Source: Zymoseptoria tritici IPO323 (taxonomy: Eukaryota > Ascomycota > Dothideomycetes > Mycosphaerellales > Mycosphaerellaceae). From it: 64,000 nucleotides of DNA. Positions 11,329 through 22,011 of this stretch are shown here, piece by piece (the stretch's first letter is position 1; every line of letters starts with the position of its first letter). A program made the translations under genes and the position numbers. The DNA is taken from contig NC_018216.1 in assembly GCF_000219625.1 (NCBI RefSeq), forward strand, positions 1,860,001 to 1,924,000, read 5' to 3'. The notes under the pieces were generated by a model. That model was not told the origin of the DNA. It searched no databases and saw nothing but the letters and a program-made list of their open reading frames with translations.

Positions 11329-13089
11329 CTATCGTCTCCGCCGCCGCTTGAGATCAGGATTCCAATCTGCTTCTTCCTCGGGCTCCGGCTCCGGCTCAAT
11401 CACATCTTCAATTTTGACCCACCACTCGTCGTCTGTGTCATCCTCTCGCGCAGTATCTCCCTGCTCCTCCACCTTTCCCTCCTCACCCACCTTCACATCA
11501 TCACTCCCAGCAACATCATACTGCGCACTCAAAAACTCCCCAAAGTACATCACCGCATTGAAAATCTCCTTGCCCGTCGGCACGATATTCTCCTTGGGCA
11601 GCAAGAATCCATACGTCCCACGATCCCTCAACTTCATCTGATAGGCATACTTGACGCCCACCTCGCGATAGAAAAAGTCGAGCGCCGATCCGCCCGAGGT
11701 CTCCATGCGAGGAAGGATGTGCTGTTTCGTGCCGCCGGCGCTCATGGCGACGTTACCCTCGCACGCGGGCATGACTTCATAATTGTGGCCATGCGTCATG
11801 CGAATGGCTTTGCTGAGTCCTGCGGCGAGTTCTTCGAGATTCTCGAGACCGGGTGGCGTGTCGGTGCAGGAGTAGCTGTAGGGGTAGAGGATCTGCTGCG
11901 AGTAGGAGTGCAGGTCCAGGAAACCGACGAATTCGACGTTGTTGTTGGCGGTCTCGTTCTTGGCCCAGTTGGCCAGCGCTTTGGACTCGGTCGCTTCAAA
12001 GGCTTCTTCGCCCGAGTAAGATTCGCTGCAGGGGTTGTCTGTTGCGGTCCATTCGACGCCGAAGGCGCGGTCGAGATCGATGCCCTGGCAGAAGCGGACG
12101 CCGGTTTGTTGTCGGTTCTTCCGCCAGAGGCGATCGGTTTCCCACGTGTAGACGTAGCCGTCTGGATTGATGGTTGGGATAAAGACGAAGTCGAACTTTT
12201 CGAGGAGGTTGGTGATGGTAGGTTGTTTGCCGTAGCCGGTGATGAGGGAATAGGCGATGTAGTTGACTGTCGCGGTGCCGATCCATTCGCGCGCGTGGAG
12301 GCTGCCTGTCACGAGGATCGTCTTGCGCTTCGGTGGGTTTGGATCTTCGGAGTTCGTGGGGTGGACTCCAACACGGAGAGCAGGGATGTTGCGTCCTTCG
12401 TAGGAGAGTCCGATGTTGACGTGCCGCACGTGAGTGGTGAAGAGGGAGGCGAGAAGGCGTAGCCAAGGTTCGATGACATTGAAGGGCTGGTAGTCGGCAA
12501 AGAAGATGTTGGCTTCTCCCCCCGATGTCGTTTGGTCCAGAGCCAAGCTGAACGGACGTCTGACCGTTGGCGCTGCGGATTGGAATGGTCTCGGTTGATG
12601 TCTCTGATAGTTCTCATGGATAGCTCTGGCCAATGCCTCCTCACGCAACAATGGTGTATGCGCTCGTTGAAGCGATTCAGGTAGCAGTCCGAGCACCAGC
12701 GGGACTGTATCCTTGTGCATGCGGATATCAATCCAATCATGCGAAAATTCCCAGACGTCCAATATCAGAGTATCCGCCACTTCTACTAAGCTCTTTGATT
12801 CCTCCGCTGTGCTGATGTTGAAGCGCAAGACCAGATCCTCTCCGTATTGCGCGAACGTCTGGGCGGGAGGTATTTGTCGATGCGAGGCATCGCTCTTCGC
12901 ACGGTCTTGCCTTACGCCACTGAAGCCAAGGAGGGACTCCAAGAGATGGTTCGAGAGGCTGCGCCATCGTGATGGGATCGTTGGTGACGGATATGCCTCT
13001 TCAGTTTGGAGAGTGTGTTGAGGATAATGCGGAGTTGCAGCAACGAGCGAGCACAGCAGCGCCGGCAATGTGAGGAATGCCGTCCTCAT
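11329..13089 (-). CDS. ECM14: Ecm14-type M14 metallocarboxypeptidase homologue, probably inactive
   Basis: This is a secreted or vacuolar member of the M14 carboxypeptidase fold. The single exon encodes 586 residues from the ATG at 13089, chosen because it opens directly into a signal peptide (MRTAFLTLPALLCSLVAATP); an upstream in-frame ATG at 13143 would hide that signal. A propeptide covers about residues 40-200. The catalytic-fold domain keeps the zinc ligands: His265 and Glu268 in HAREWIGT and His394 in DLHSYSQQ. The general-base glutamate (Glu270 in bovine CPA) is replaced by Lys486 (YQMKLRDRGTYGF in place of the usual ELRD). The Asn of the substrate-anchoring Asn-Arg pair is Asp340, with Arg341 kept. 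The Lys replacement matches what I recall for fungal Ecm14, described as a pseudoenzyme linked to the cell wall. The C terminus is an acidic tail ending in KRRRR. Confidence 0.9.
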   Translation of the reverse strand: MRTAFLTLPALLCSLVAATPHYPQHTLQTEEAYPSPTIPSRWRSLSNHLLESLLGFSGVRQDRAKSDASHRQIPPAQTFAQYGEDLVLRFNISTAEESKSLVEVADTLILDVWEFSHDWIDIRMHKDTVPLVLGLLPESLQRAHTPLLREEALARAIHENYQRHQPRPFQSAAPTVRRPFSLALDQTTSGGEANIFFADYQPFNVIEPWLRLLASLFTTHVRHVNIGLSYEGRNIPALRVGVHPTNSEDPNPPKRKTILVTGSLHAREWIGTATVNYIAYSLITGYGKQPTITNLLEKFDFVFIPTINPDGYVYTWETDRLWRKNRQQTGVRFCQGIDLDRAFGVEWTATDNPCSESYSGEEAFEATESKALANWAKNETANNNVEFVGFLDLHSYSQQILYPYSYSCTDTPPGLENLEELAAGLSKAIRMTHGHNYEVMPACEGNVAMSAGGTKQHILPRMETSGGSALDFFYREVGVKYAYQMKLRDRGTYGFLLPKENIVPTGKEIFNAVMYFGEFLSAQYDVAGSDDVKVGEEGKVEEQGDTAREDDTDDEWWVKIEDVIEPEPEPEEEADWNPDLKRRRRR

Positions 13090-14534
13090 CGTGAGTAAAA
13101 AGAATCGTTGCCCGGTTTGCGACAGTCGTGCGATCTCGCGCAAGTGAGTGTGAATAAAGATAAATCCAGCTGCCTGGTCGACAATGTTCTGGCGTCGGCG
13201 ATCTCAAGATGAAGATGTGGGGTAGTTCTATAATCTCTCGTCTGTACCTGCCTTGGTACGGGTACACCACCCTACATCAACATTACCTCGACCACAAACC
13301 TCTGGGTACTTGTCGGCTGCCATGATCCCGAGTCTACTTACGGTCAAATTTCGATACGACACAGCGATGACAGTGTTGAGGCATGTGCGCGATTGCGTAA
13401 TCTCCTCGCTAGACGAGTTTTGCCAGCCCTCCTACAATAGCCAACACGCTGCAACCCACTCTCGCACCACTGCTGAGATGATGAACGTTTGTGCATGAAT
13501 CTCATCCTGCGATCCCTCCATTTCATCCTCCACGATCCATTGAGCACCAACGATGCCATGGCGAACATGCAGCAAGGGCAACTCAATTACATTTGACACT
13601 GCCCTCCAAGCGGTCGAACATTGAACTCAGGCCAGGTGGTCACGGGCAGCGCAATCGGACAAGCACAGCTTGTGAGGCGCGCCCACACGAATACACCACA
13701 TGCCACTCGGACTGCGGACATTTGACATGCCACTCACCTAAGAAAGTGGATGACATTCATCGCTGGAGAAACCGAGGCGACGCGTTGGCAGACTTCGCTG
13801 GAAGGACGTGCTCGGACAGCTTGTTGGATGAGTAGTCTGCAAGCGATTTCGATGGAGCCAAACGTCGAGGTCCATATTCGATTGTTGTCAATGTCGATGC
13901 AATTGACTCGGTTTCGAAAGGCGGGGAGTTCCTAGCGCACAGTCGAAGACTTTCCCAGCTAGGAAGTTGGAGTCTGGAGCTGTACAGACAGGGGTCGCGA
14001 CCAAAGCCCAGTTTGACCAACATAAACGCGCGTAGGCCGATTCTTCAGTAGTTGCGGTCAGTCAGCAATGATCAAAGTACGGTGTCGTGCTACATTGTAG
14101 TCTGAACGCATTGTCTCAGGCAAAGGGATGATGGTGCAGGTGTCCAAGTATTAGCAAGAGCCAAATTCGGCTTTGGGGCTGTAGCACATCCTTTACACGT
14201 GTCTCTCACTGCATCGTTTGAAGATTTGGTGCGGCTTACACTTCTCACCCGACTCGCTCTGATTATCTTCTTGTGACTGCTTGTTCTCAATAAAGCACGT
14301 ACACACCGACAAACAGCAGCAAGTGCAATCTGAAAGTCCATCAGGCCTCGTTCAGCCCTACCTAAATTCCAGCGATCCGCGCCCCGGCACCCAACCACCT
14401 GGTCCGTGGCCGTGGCATTCACACTCCATTCCTCCAGCGTCCCTCGACTCTACGATATGCTTGAATAGACACCTCCGCAAGAACATTCCAACTTCGTCCG
14501 GCTCTCCCAATGCCCTGCGGATCCTCCTATCCGC
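13090..14534. other. Intergenic region, M14 peptidase / Sec7 gene (divergent)
   Basis: A stretch of 1.4 kb between divergent starts. It contains many short frames (under 140 codons) on both strands, overlapping one another, with no conserved motif. It probably holds the two promoters and leaders. I see no repeat or RNA gene. Confidence 0.5.
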
Positions 14535-17500
14535 ATGCCGGACATGCCACTCGTTAAACGACGCAGCAGTGCACATGGGCTCAAGGACCAACATCGTAAG
14601 GATGGAATCACCCTGGCGCCAGTCACCTCCAAGCAGCGCCCTGTCAGCTCTTACGATGCCTACCGTGGCCAACCTTCACCTTCCCGTCTGAGCCACGAGC
14701 TGCGGCCCGATGACATAGCTCCCGAATCAACGGACAAGGAGTCTGCACGCTCGACGAAGCGGTTCAGTATGATGCGATTCCGTAATTTCTCAGAATCCCA
14801 GCTCTCGACGCGCGCGAGACTAAATGCGGAACGACCGCCAGTGCCGGCTATACCGACCGAGCCTCTTCCTACCATTGTCAAAACCGCTCCTACCACGGAC
14901 AACCTCGGGATGGCCGATACGGTGCGGGAGGAAGAGCGACAACAGAAGCCGTCAATGTTTAGAAGAGCAACTTCGCGCGGAAGACGTTCATCAGTGCAAG
15001 AGGTGCGACAGTCGACAGACGGTCAGAGGACGGAAAAGAGGGTCACAACGTCGAAATGGCGACGAGGAAAGAGCAGCGGCTTGGAGGACTTGCAGCGACT
15101 GTCGACATTGCACAAGGAGAATGGCAGTGGCATCCTAGGAGGATCCGCGCCGCCCTCATATGGGGATGTGGACAGCTCTGCTCTTGCCCTACCAGTGCCA
15201 CAATTTGCAAACCCGTCACGGAACTCTGAATCGTCCAGATCGGACGGTAGCAACGGCAGCTCCGGCAGCGGTCCTATATACGGCTCGACGACCACGACGA
15301 CACATACAGTCTCCACGCACACGACGTTTTTCAAGCTGCCGCGGCGTAACAAGAAGCAGGCACCTCTGTTTCCACTACCCGTGACCCTTCCGCCTCCCAA
15401 TGAAGACCAGGACCACGACTCGCAGAGCCCTTCTACTCCCCGCGCATCTGCGCAATCCTTCGCGGTCAATGCACGCGAGACTCCCGACACTGAGCGACGG
15501 ACAACATCCAATGACTTGCTCACGAGCCAATCCGCTGATACAAGCCCAACAAAGCAGCGCGCAAACACGTTGCCCTCTCCGCGTGGAGGTCAATCAAAGA
15601 GTGCTTTAACTTTCGCCGGAAACCACGGCAACCTCTTTCGGAACGACTCTCAGCGATCTTTCGGATCTGGCGCCTCCTCTCCTCTTCATCCGCCAATGCG
15701 ACTGAGTTTGAGAAATAGGTCTTCTACACACAGCTCCCTTGCGCGCAGTTCGCATGAGGTTGAGACTCCGCCACCGAGAACATCTACATCGACTGCGGGC
15801 AGATCGAGTCTTGGTGGTCTGCTCAGCCTGTCAAGATTTCGTCAAAGCTCCGAGCCTCACTCGCGGAATGGGTCGCCGGGACTTAGAAGTCATGCAAATT
15901 CATTTGCCATCAGTCGTGAGACACTCGTAATTCCGGAGAGAGAGGAGGGCGATACCCCTGGTAAGTACTTGGAGCGCCTCGAATCAGCCGTGGCAAGAAG
16001 CGTCATTGCGGGCATACTGTCCAAGTCAGCGGACCCCTTCGCGCAAGCTGTACTTCGAAGCTACACTCGCCGCTTTCCATTTTTCGGAGAGCCCATAGAC
16101 ATGTCTCTGAGGAAATTCCTGCTGGAAGCCGAGCTGCCCAAAGAAACACAGCAGGTTGATCGCGTTGTTCAGGCCTTTGCCGACCGATACCATGAGTGCA
16201 ATCCCGGCATATTCGCCAACGCAGACGCAGCGTATATCATTGCTTTCTCGATCATGATGTTGCACACCGATGCCTTCAACAAAAATAACAAGAGGAAAAT
16301 GCAAAAGCAGGATTACATCAAAAATACCTCTGGGCAGGGCCTTGATCCAGAGATTCTTGGCTGCTTCTACGACAATATCTGCTACACGCCTTTTGTGCAC
16401 TTCGATGAGGATGTCGATCTTAACGGAGAAAGGGTCATGCCCTTCAAAGCCAAATCTGCAGGTGGGAAATTGAAAGCAGCGATTCCAGGCTCAGACGCCA
16501 CCGTTAAAAAGCCTTCGGGTCCTGTCGATCCATACAATCTACTTGTCGAGCAGAAGCTCGATACTTTGCGGCCTCCGATCAAGGATAGCATCATGATGGA
16601 CGATCCGTATGACTATCGAGGCGGCCAAGGCGACCTCGACCCGCAGTATCTCCAGCGAGCATTCACCCATACCGGCGTCCTGCAGATCATCTCTGCGAGG
16701 TCTCGACCTGCCGCTTACGAGAATCAGGTCCTCAACGGCGATCCGAATCCCGTCGATTCGCAGCAAGGCATTGTAGACTTGAAAGTCACCAAGGTCGGAA
16801 CGCTGTGGCGCAAAGCTGCGAAGCGGAAGAAGACGCGGAGTCCATGGCAGGAGTGGGGAGCCATCCTTACCGGTTCGCAACTCTACTTGTTCAAGAACCC
16901 CCACTGGACGAAAAGCCTGGTACACCAATTCATGAGCCACCAAAAGCCAGGACATGCTCGGACTCCCGTCACATTCAAGCCTCCCATCCAGGAATTCAAA
17001 TACGATGCTTTGATCAAGACAGACGACGCTGTTGCATTGGTGGACAGCACCTACAACCGACACAAGAATGCTTTTGTTTTCGTTAGGCCGGGCGGGATTG
17101 AGGAAGTCCTTTTGGCGGATAACGAGAGTGAGCTCAACGAGTGGCTGGGATTGATCAACTACGCCGCTGCCTTTCGTGCAGCTGGTGTAAGAATCAGAGG
17201 TATGGTGGGTGGGAACGAGGAAGACCAACGGGCGAAGGAGGTCATGCAACTGGACTCGACGAACGCCAACAAATCGATACGGACAGCAATGGGCGAGTCT
17301 AGCTTGCGAAACCGCGGAATCAGCCCGCAACTACAGAAGCAAGTCATGGCAGCGCGGCGTCAGATCATGGTGCAGAAGATAGGAGAGATTGAGCAAGAGG
17401 TCGCAGATGCTAACAGACGGCTGGAAGGCTCTCTTCGCAATGCTCGCCATCTACTGTTGTTGGCACCCATCTCGCAACGGTCAAGAGAAGACGTGGTGCA

Positions 17501-19049
17501 CGCCGCTGCAAAGAAGGACGTCAGCCTTCATTGGGCGAGGAGGGACGTCTGGCGGTTGAAATGTCATCGGGATATTTTGGCGATGGACGTCAGGCTGGAC
17601 GGACTTAGTGCGAGCGAGTTGGAGAAGCTCACGCGGGATCGAAAGCCTGCGGAGCCCGAGTCCGCTCGCAAGGAGAAGCCGAATATGCTCGCGCGACTAA
17701 GTTCATCGAGGGCGGCTGGAGGGAAAAGCCCACCGCGAAGTCCAATCACGGCGGGTCGGCGACCATCCGATGGCTTCATGACTGGCGATGTCTTCCGAAC
17801 ACCATCGGAAACTCTGCCAACTGTGCAGGATGAAGAAGCTTGGCGTCTGCCGCCTTTGAATTTGGATCTGGATTCGTCGGTGCGTCAGCACCGAACATCC
17901 GTGACCAGCACGCTTCTTTCTTCGTCACCTCCGCTTGGCGCTCATAGCCTTGCGCACTCATCATCAACTTCAAGTGTGATTCTGCCTCAGCGTACAGGGT
18001 CCATTGCACGGATTCAGACTGCTGATAGCCACGAGACACCGAGCTGGGATGAGAGACAGCTAGAGATGTTGGCAAGAACGACTATGAGACCAGAAGATGA
18101 TTCATCAAAGACCTTGGAAGGTCAAGTCGGCGGCACAACGCCTGAGACCCGGCAAAAAGGCGTGCGCAGGAGTCTCCATAAAACTCTTCGCGATCATCAC
18201 AGCTCGGGTCACAAGCACCGTCGTAACAAGGACAGTGAAAGCACCGTTCGATCTGGTGGACTGGATGATCAAGACTTGGAGGAAGGCACGCCAGGCCTTG
18301 CGCGCGAGAAACCACGATTCATCTTGCACGGAAAACAGGCGTCAGTCGTGCAATTTGGTGGCGACTGGGAGCGGATGCGCGTTCGGAGAGAACAGTACGG
18401 CGCGCAGAACCCCGACCAGCAAGCACAACTACGAGAAGACGAACTGATCGAGAGCCAACGGGCTGATCAAAATGAAATGCGGCGTATGGTGAGTGTGAGC
18501 TCCGCCGCGCCGAGCGCCGGCCACTATAGTGAGGAGGACGATAATGCCTCCATGACATCGGAGGAGTCGCGCGTCTTTAGGGAAGATGCCGAAGCCGCCG
18601 CTGCGTTCGCGACCGCGGCCTATCGTCCTCCATCTCAAGATGATCAACCAGGCGAGCCGGCCGATGATCCGCCTCTCGGCTTCGACGTTTCGGATTCGTG
18701 GGACCCCGATGCGAGCAAAAGACAGACTGTCATTGGGCCATCTACTCGTCGGATGGAGCTTCCAACAGTCGATACCGAGCATAAAGCGACTGATGAGGTC
18801 CTTCCAGATGAACTCCTGGCATTTGCTGCTGCCGAAGCTCAAGAAGCTACAGACTCGTCGTCCTCAGTCGGAAGGGATGATAAACGTACTACTGTCATCG
18901 GTCCGTGCACTTCGGCCAATGGCAAAGGAACCGGGTCAAGGAGCAAGAGTAGTTCAGTCTCAACTGCGGCGTCTTTTATCTCCGCGGACGAGACAGCGTC
19001 GTCGATTGAGACGACGGATCCTTCAGCAGAGAGCGCCTCGGGTACATAG
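14535..19049 (+). CDS. Sec7-PH domain Arf guanine-nucleotide exchange factor
   Basis: This protein is predicted to load GTP on Arf GTPases at Golgi or plasma-membrane sites. The single exon encodes 1504 residues. Residues 1-475 are disordered and Ser/Pro-rich. The Sec7 domain covers about 478-622: YTRRFPFFGEPIDMSLRKFL, then LPKETQQVDRVVQAF with the catalytic glutamic finger in PKET, then FSIMMLHTDAFNKNNKRKM, the hydrophobic-groove region. A PH domain covers about 747-878 (GTLWRKAAKRKKTRSPWQEW through FVFVRPGGIEEVLLADNESE). A predicted helical segment lies at about 935-980 (QIMVQKIGEIEQEVADANRR), followed by a 500-residue disordered acidic and Ser-rich tail. The Sec7 then PH order resembles yeast Syt1/Yel1 and other fungal ArfGEFs. 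I do not assign an orthologue name. Confidence 0.92.
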   Translation: MPDMPLVKRRSSAHGLKDQHRKDGITLAPVTSKQRPVSSYDAYRGQPSPSRLSHELRPDDIAPESTDKESARSTKRFSMMRFRNFSESQLSTRARLNAERPPVPAIPTEPLPTIVKTAPTTDNLGMADTVREEERQQKPSMFRRATSRGRRSSVQEVRQSTDGQRTEKRVTTSKWRRGKSSGLEDLQRLSTLHKENGSGILGGSAPPSYGDVDSSALALPVPQFANPSRNSESSRSDGSNGSSGSGPIYGSTTTTTHTVSTHTTFFKLPRRNKKQAPLFPLPVTLPPPNEDQDHDSQSPSTPRASAQSFAVNARETPDTERRTTSNDLLTSQSADTSPTKQRANTLPSPRGGQSKSALTFAGNHGNLFRNDSQRSFGSGASSPLHPPMRLSLRNRSSTHSSLARSSHEVETPPPRTSTSTAGRSSLGGLLSLSRFRQSSEPHSRNGSPGLRSHANSFAISRETLVIPEREEGDTPGKYLERLESAVARSVIAGILSKSADPFAQAVLRSYTRRFPFFGEPIDMSLRKFLLEAELPKETQQVDRVVQAFADRYHECNPGIFANADAAYIIAFSIMMLHTDAFNKNNKRKMQKQDYIKNTSGQGLDPEILGCFYDNICYTPFVHFDEDVDLNGERVMPFKAKSAGGKLKAAIPGSDATVKKPSGPVDPYNLLVEQKLDTLRPPIKDSIMMDDPYDYRGGQGDLDPQYLQRAFTHTGVLQIISARSRPAAYENQVLNGDPNPVDSQQGIVDLKVTKVGTLWRKAAKRKKTRSPWQEWGAILTGSQLYLFKNPHWTKSLVHQFMSHQKPGHARTPVTFKPPIQEFKYDALIKTDDAVALVDSTYNRHKNAFVFVRPGGIEEVLLADNESELNEWLGLINYAAAFRAAGVRIRGMVGGNEEDQRAKEVMQLDSTNANKSIRTAMGESSLRNRGISPQLQKQVMAARRQIMVQKIGEIEQEVADANRRLEGSLRNARHLLLLAPISQRSREDVVHAAAKKDVSLHWARRDVWRLKCHRDILAMDVRLDGLSASELEKLTRDRKPAEPESARKEKPNMLARLSSSRAAGGKSPPRSPITAGRRPSDGFMTGDVFRTPSETLPTVQDEEAWRLPPLNLDLDSSVRQHRTSVTSTLLSSSPPLGAHSLAHSSSTSSVILPQRTGSIARIQTADSHETPSWDERQLEMLARTTMRPEDDSSKTLEGQVGGTTPETRQKGVRRSLHKTLRDHHSSGHKHRRNKDSESTVRSGGLDDQDLEEGTPGLAREKPRFILHGKQASVVQFGGDWERMRVRREQYGAQNPDQQAQLREDELIESQRADQNEMRRMVSVSSAAPSAGHYSEEDDNASMTSEESRVFREDAEAAAAFATAAYRPPSQDDQPGEPADDPPLGFDVSDSWDPDASKRQTVIGPSTRRMELPTVDTEHKATDEVLPDELLAFAAAEAQEATDSSSSVGRDDKRTTVIGPCTSANGKGTGSRSKSSSVSTAASFISADETASSIETTDPSAESASGT

Positions 19050-19273
19050 TCTAGCCGTCCTGTCAAAGATACGATGAGCCCCTGCGCTACTCTTCCCTCG
19101 CGAGTGAATGTAGTTCATGTTTTAATCCCAGAGCTGCATAGATGACATGACAGACATCAAGTGGTACACCAAAACTTGATTGGTCGATGCCGTCAGTGGA
19201 AAGTCTAAACGCAGCTGCCTAATAAAGCCATCTTCAAGCCACTTCCATCAACCGCACTGCTTCATCAAACATC

Positions 19274-20401
19274 ATGGCGACCAAGCTGTTCGTCACGGGG
19301 GTGACAGGCTACATCGGTGGCGACGCACTGTATGCCATTCTCACAGCTCATCCCGAGTATGAAATCACGGCTCTCGTCCGGAACACGGACAAAGGCGCGG
19401 CCGTTGCTTCGCATTTCGCAAAAGTGAGGTTGGTCTACGGCGACCTGGACAGCGAGGACTTGATTGAGAAGGAGAGTGCAGCGGCGCACATTGTCTGCAG
19501 TGAGTATGCACACATTTCTGAAGTTACCTTAGCTTACATTTTCGATCCAGACTGGGCCAGCGCCGATCATGAAGCATGCCTCAATGCGATCATCCGTGGT
19601 CTTTCCAAGAAACACTCTTCCGCACCGGGCTATTTGATTCAAAACAGTGGCGCCGGCTTGATGACCTTCGAAGACATCCGCAATCAGCGGTTCGGCGAAG
19701 CTCTCTCGGACAAAGTCTACAACGACCTCGACGGCGTGCACGAAGTGACCTCCATGCCGCCGGACGCGCCTCACGTTTTCGCCGATCAGATTGTTCTACG
19801 CGCTGCAGAAGAGACGAAGAGCGTTCGCACAGCTATTGTCTGTCCGCCGTGCATCTATGGCGCGGGTCGTGGTCCGGACAATCAGCGTTCCGTCCAGATC
19901 CCCGAGCTCTGCGCTGCGACGATCAAGAATGGGTTCACGCCGAAGATCAATGCTGGACAGGCGTGGTGGAACTTTGTGCATGTTCACGACTTGTCGGCGC
20001 TGTACTTGCTGCTGGTGGAGAAGGCCGCGGCGGGTGGAGAGACGGCTGATTGGAATGGTAAGCCGGCGACGTGGGGTAAGGAGGGATATTACTTCTGTGA
20101 GAATGAGGAGTTTGTGTGGGCAGACGTGTCGCAGATGATCGCGGACCAGGCGAAGGAGATGGGATTAGTGGAGGAGGCTGTGGTCAAGGGCATCACGGTG
20201 GAAGAAGGGAAGAAGATGGCCAACGCGGCGGGTCTGCTCTGGGGTGCGAATACTCGTGGGAAAGCGGAGAGGGCCAAGGTGGTGCTGGGATGGGAGGCGA
20301 AGAAGACGCTGAAGGAGGAGCTGAAGGAGCAATTGGAGATTGAGAAGAAGCGTGTGAAGGTCGGTCACGCCGCCGTTGCCGCGGGCGAGGCTCGACCTTG
20401 A
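19274..20401 (+). CDS. NAD(P)-dependent epimerase/reductase (extended SDR)
   Basis: This is a Rossmann-fold oxidoreductase of the NAD-dependent epimerase/NmrA-like type; the substrate is unknown. It starts MATKLFVTGVTGYIGGDALY, with the GxxGxxG dinucleotide-binding motif. I place an intron at 19500-19550 (GTGAGT donor, CCAG acceptor, 51 nt). It is a multiple of three with no stop, so the frame stays open through it. Removing it joins the beta-strand HIVC to NWASADHEACLNAIIRGL, the usual form, giving 358 residues. Later landmarks are YLIQNSGAG, a region resembling the active site (VFADQIVLRAAEE), PPCIYGAGRGPDNQRSVQIP and FVHVHDLSALYLLL. There is no clear YxxxK, as in many atypical members. Confidence 0.85.
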   Translation: MATKLFVTGVTGYIGGDALYAILTAHPEYEITALVRNTDKGAAVASHFAKVRLVYGDLDSEDLIEKESAAAHIVCSEYAHISEVTLAYIFDPDWASADHEACLNAIIRGLSKKHSSAPGYLIQNSGAGLMTFEDIRNQRFGEALSDKVYNDLDGVHEVTSMPPDAPHVFADQIVLRAAEETKSVRTAIVCPPCIYGAGRGPDNQRSVQIPELCAATIKNGFTPKINAGQAWWNFVHVHDLSALYLLLVEKAAAGGETADWNGKPATWGKEGYYFCENEEFVWADVSQMIADQAKEMGLVEEAVVKGITVEEGKKMANAAGLLWGANTRGKAERAKVVLGWEAKKTLKEELKEQLEIEKKRVKVGHAAVAAGEARP

Positions 20402-22011
20402 CGTACCGTTTCTAGCTCAGACATGACATGATGACATTTACAGGAGCAGTTTCGCCAGAAGGACTGATCGAGAGACCTACCGTAAGCCTCGTCCCAAGAG
20501 GAGCATGTTGTTCCAGTCTCCCTTGCCCCACCAGGCCTTGACCATATGCGGTCGCCGATCGCTCACGTGCGGGCCTTGCGGTACAATGCTTGATCGAGCG
20601 GGCCGATAAGGCATGGTCCGTTGATCATCGGTGTCACAGTGCCACGCTGCACCCGATGGGAGAGGAGCACAGCGTCTTTCAAAGCGTCAGTATATTCAAA
20701 AGCTGTCGAAGGGCAAGGCCGGAATGGAAGTGAACAACACCGTGTACGGAGTGTTTCTCTCACACGTTGCTCGACTTGGTCTGCGGCCACAAACCTGGCA
20801 CGGTAATGCCGGAGAGGCGCAGATCACTCGAGCAGCATGTGAGATGCCATGCATAGTCCAGCATCATGCATTGCCAGCGAGGTGACACGGAACATGGAAG
20901 AGAGTGCCGTCGGGCTGGGAATGTCTGTGCCGTCTCACTCTGACCCTGCGGTCCACTTCTGCTCATCAGTGTCGATGTCAGTAGAGTGTGGAGGCGTCGT
21001 GAAAGGGCTGCCTCGAAGTGTTTCGTAGCAAGCAAAGGTCAGGTTCATAGGGGCCGTCATCTTCACAAGACAGAGGTGTTGTCGACCCATGACTCGACCC
21101 TCGGACCGGATTGCAGGGGAACTGATGAACGAGTTCAGGGTCCCCAGTCTTGATGCCACGTTTACCGCAGCAAACATGGGGGAGAACAGCGTCATTGTTG
21201 CTGCCGGCATGTGTCTTAGGCTCTAGCAGTGTCCACCCTCAAGCAAGGATTGCTCTTCACGGAGCCGTCTCTGGATTGACAGCCGAAGCAGAAAACGAGG
21301 TTAGAGAAGGCAGTGCAGTGCAGTGCTGCCGTGAATATGGACATCAAACAGGTGAAGGTTTTCGCTAGGAAGAGAAGGTTCGGATCTAGGGGGACTTCAT
21401 TGCTATTTGCTATTCGACATCTCGTATAGTTTGGTCCGCAGCAGTAGAGTGGCTCTCCTTTCATTTATTATAACAACATGGTCTCACCCGTGTGACCACT
21501 CTTGCTTCTCTAGAAATTGGAACATCAAAAAGACAAGGCCTTGCCCATGCCCGTGCGGCCGTGCCCCTCACACGTTTGATGCACCGAAGTGGGTTGGGAT
21601 CCATTGCATGCCCTGCGACTTTGTGAGCTTGGACTTGTTGGACGACGAGACGGCGTTTTCCCCATCTCTCTCTCTCTCTCTCTCTGGAACTCCCGACCTT
21701 GCACCGATGCGACTTGCTTCCGATTGCACCACAGTCTGAATCCGCCTTGAGCGTACAGTCCAGCATCCCTCCAGGACGCTACTGTTTCACCTCTTTCATC
21801 TGCTTTCCATCTGGCGCACCACATGTCACCAACACCTCGCATGCCTTGATGCTGCTTGTCCACAACACGGAGCCTTGAAACTGCAAATGTTACTTCCACC
21901 GCGCTCTCACCGCCACTGCGATCCTTTTCCTCGTTCCCACGGACCGCCGCCGAGTGCTTCTCTTCACAGCGCACCACCAACTCCTCGCCGCCGACGCCGT
22001 CACCCGCAGCC
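20402..22011. other. Intergenic region with a (TC)n microsatellite
   Basis: About 1.6 kb without a convincing gene. Small frames on both strands overlap and show no family signature. A perfect (TC)n run of about 21 bases sits at about 21665-21685, and the following 300 bases are pyrimidine-rich, fitting the promoter and leader of the gene at 22012. Confidence 0.5.
21665..21685. repeat. (TC)n microsatellite
   Basis: An uninterrupted run of about ten tc dinucleotides. It lies in the upstream region of the disordered protein gene and may be length-variable between strains. Confidence 0.8.

Noticed and set aside
11245..12462. A 405-codon open frame on the plus strand
   Set aside because: It lies entirely opposite the M14 peptidase gene and its low-complexity product has no family. 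It is a shadow of the GC-rich real gene.
13253..14534. Clusters of short frames that could be a small-gene island
   Set aside because: All are under 140 codons, overlap in several frames and lack plausible splice joins into a known family.
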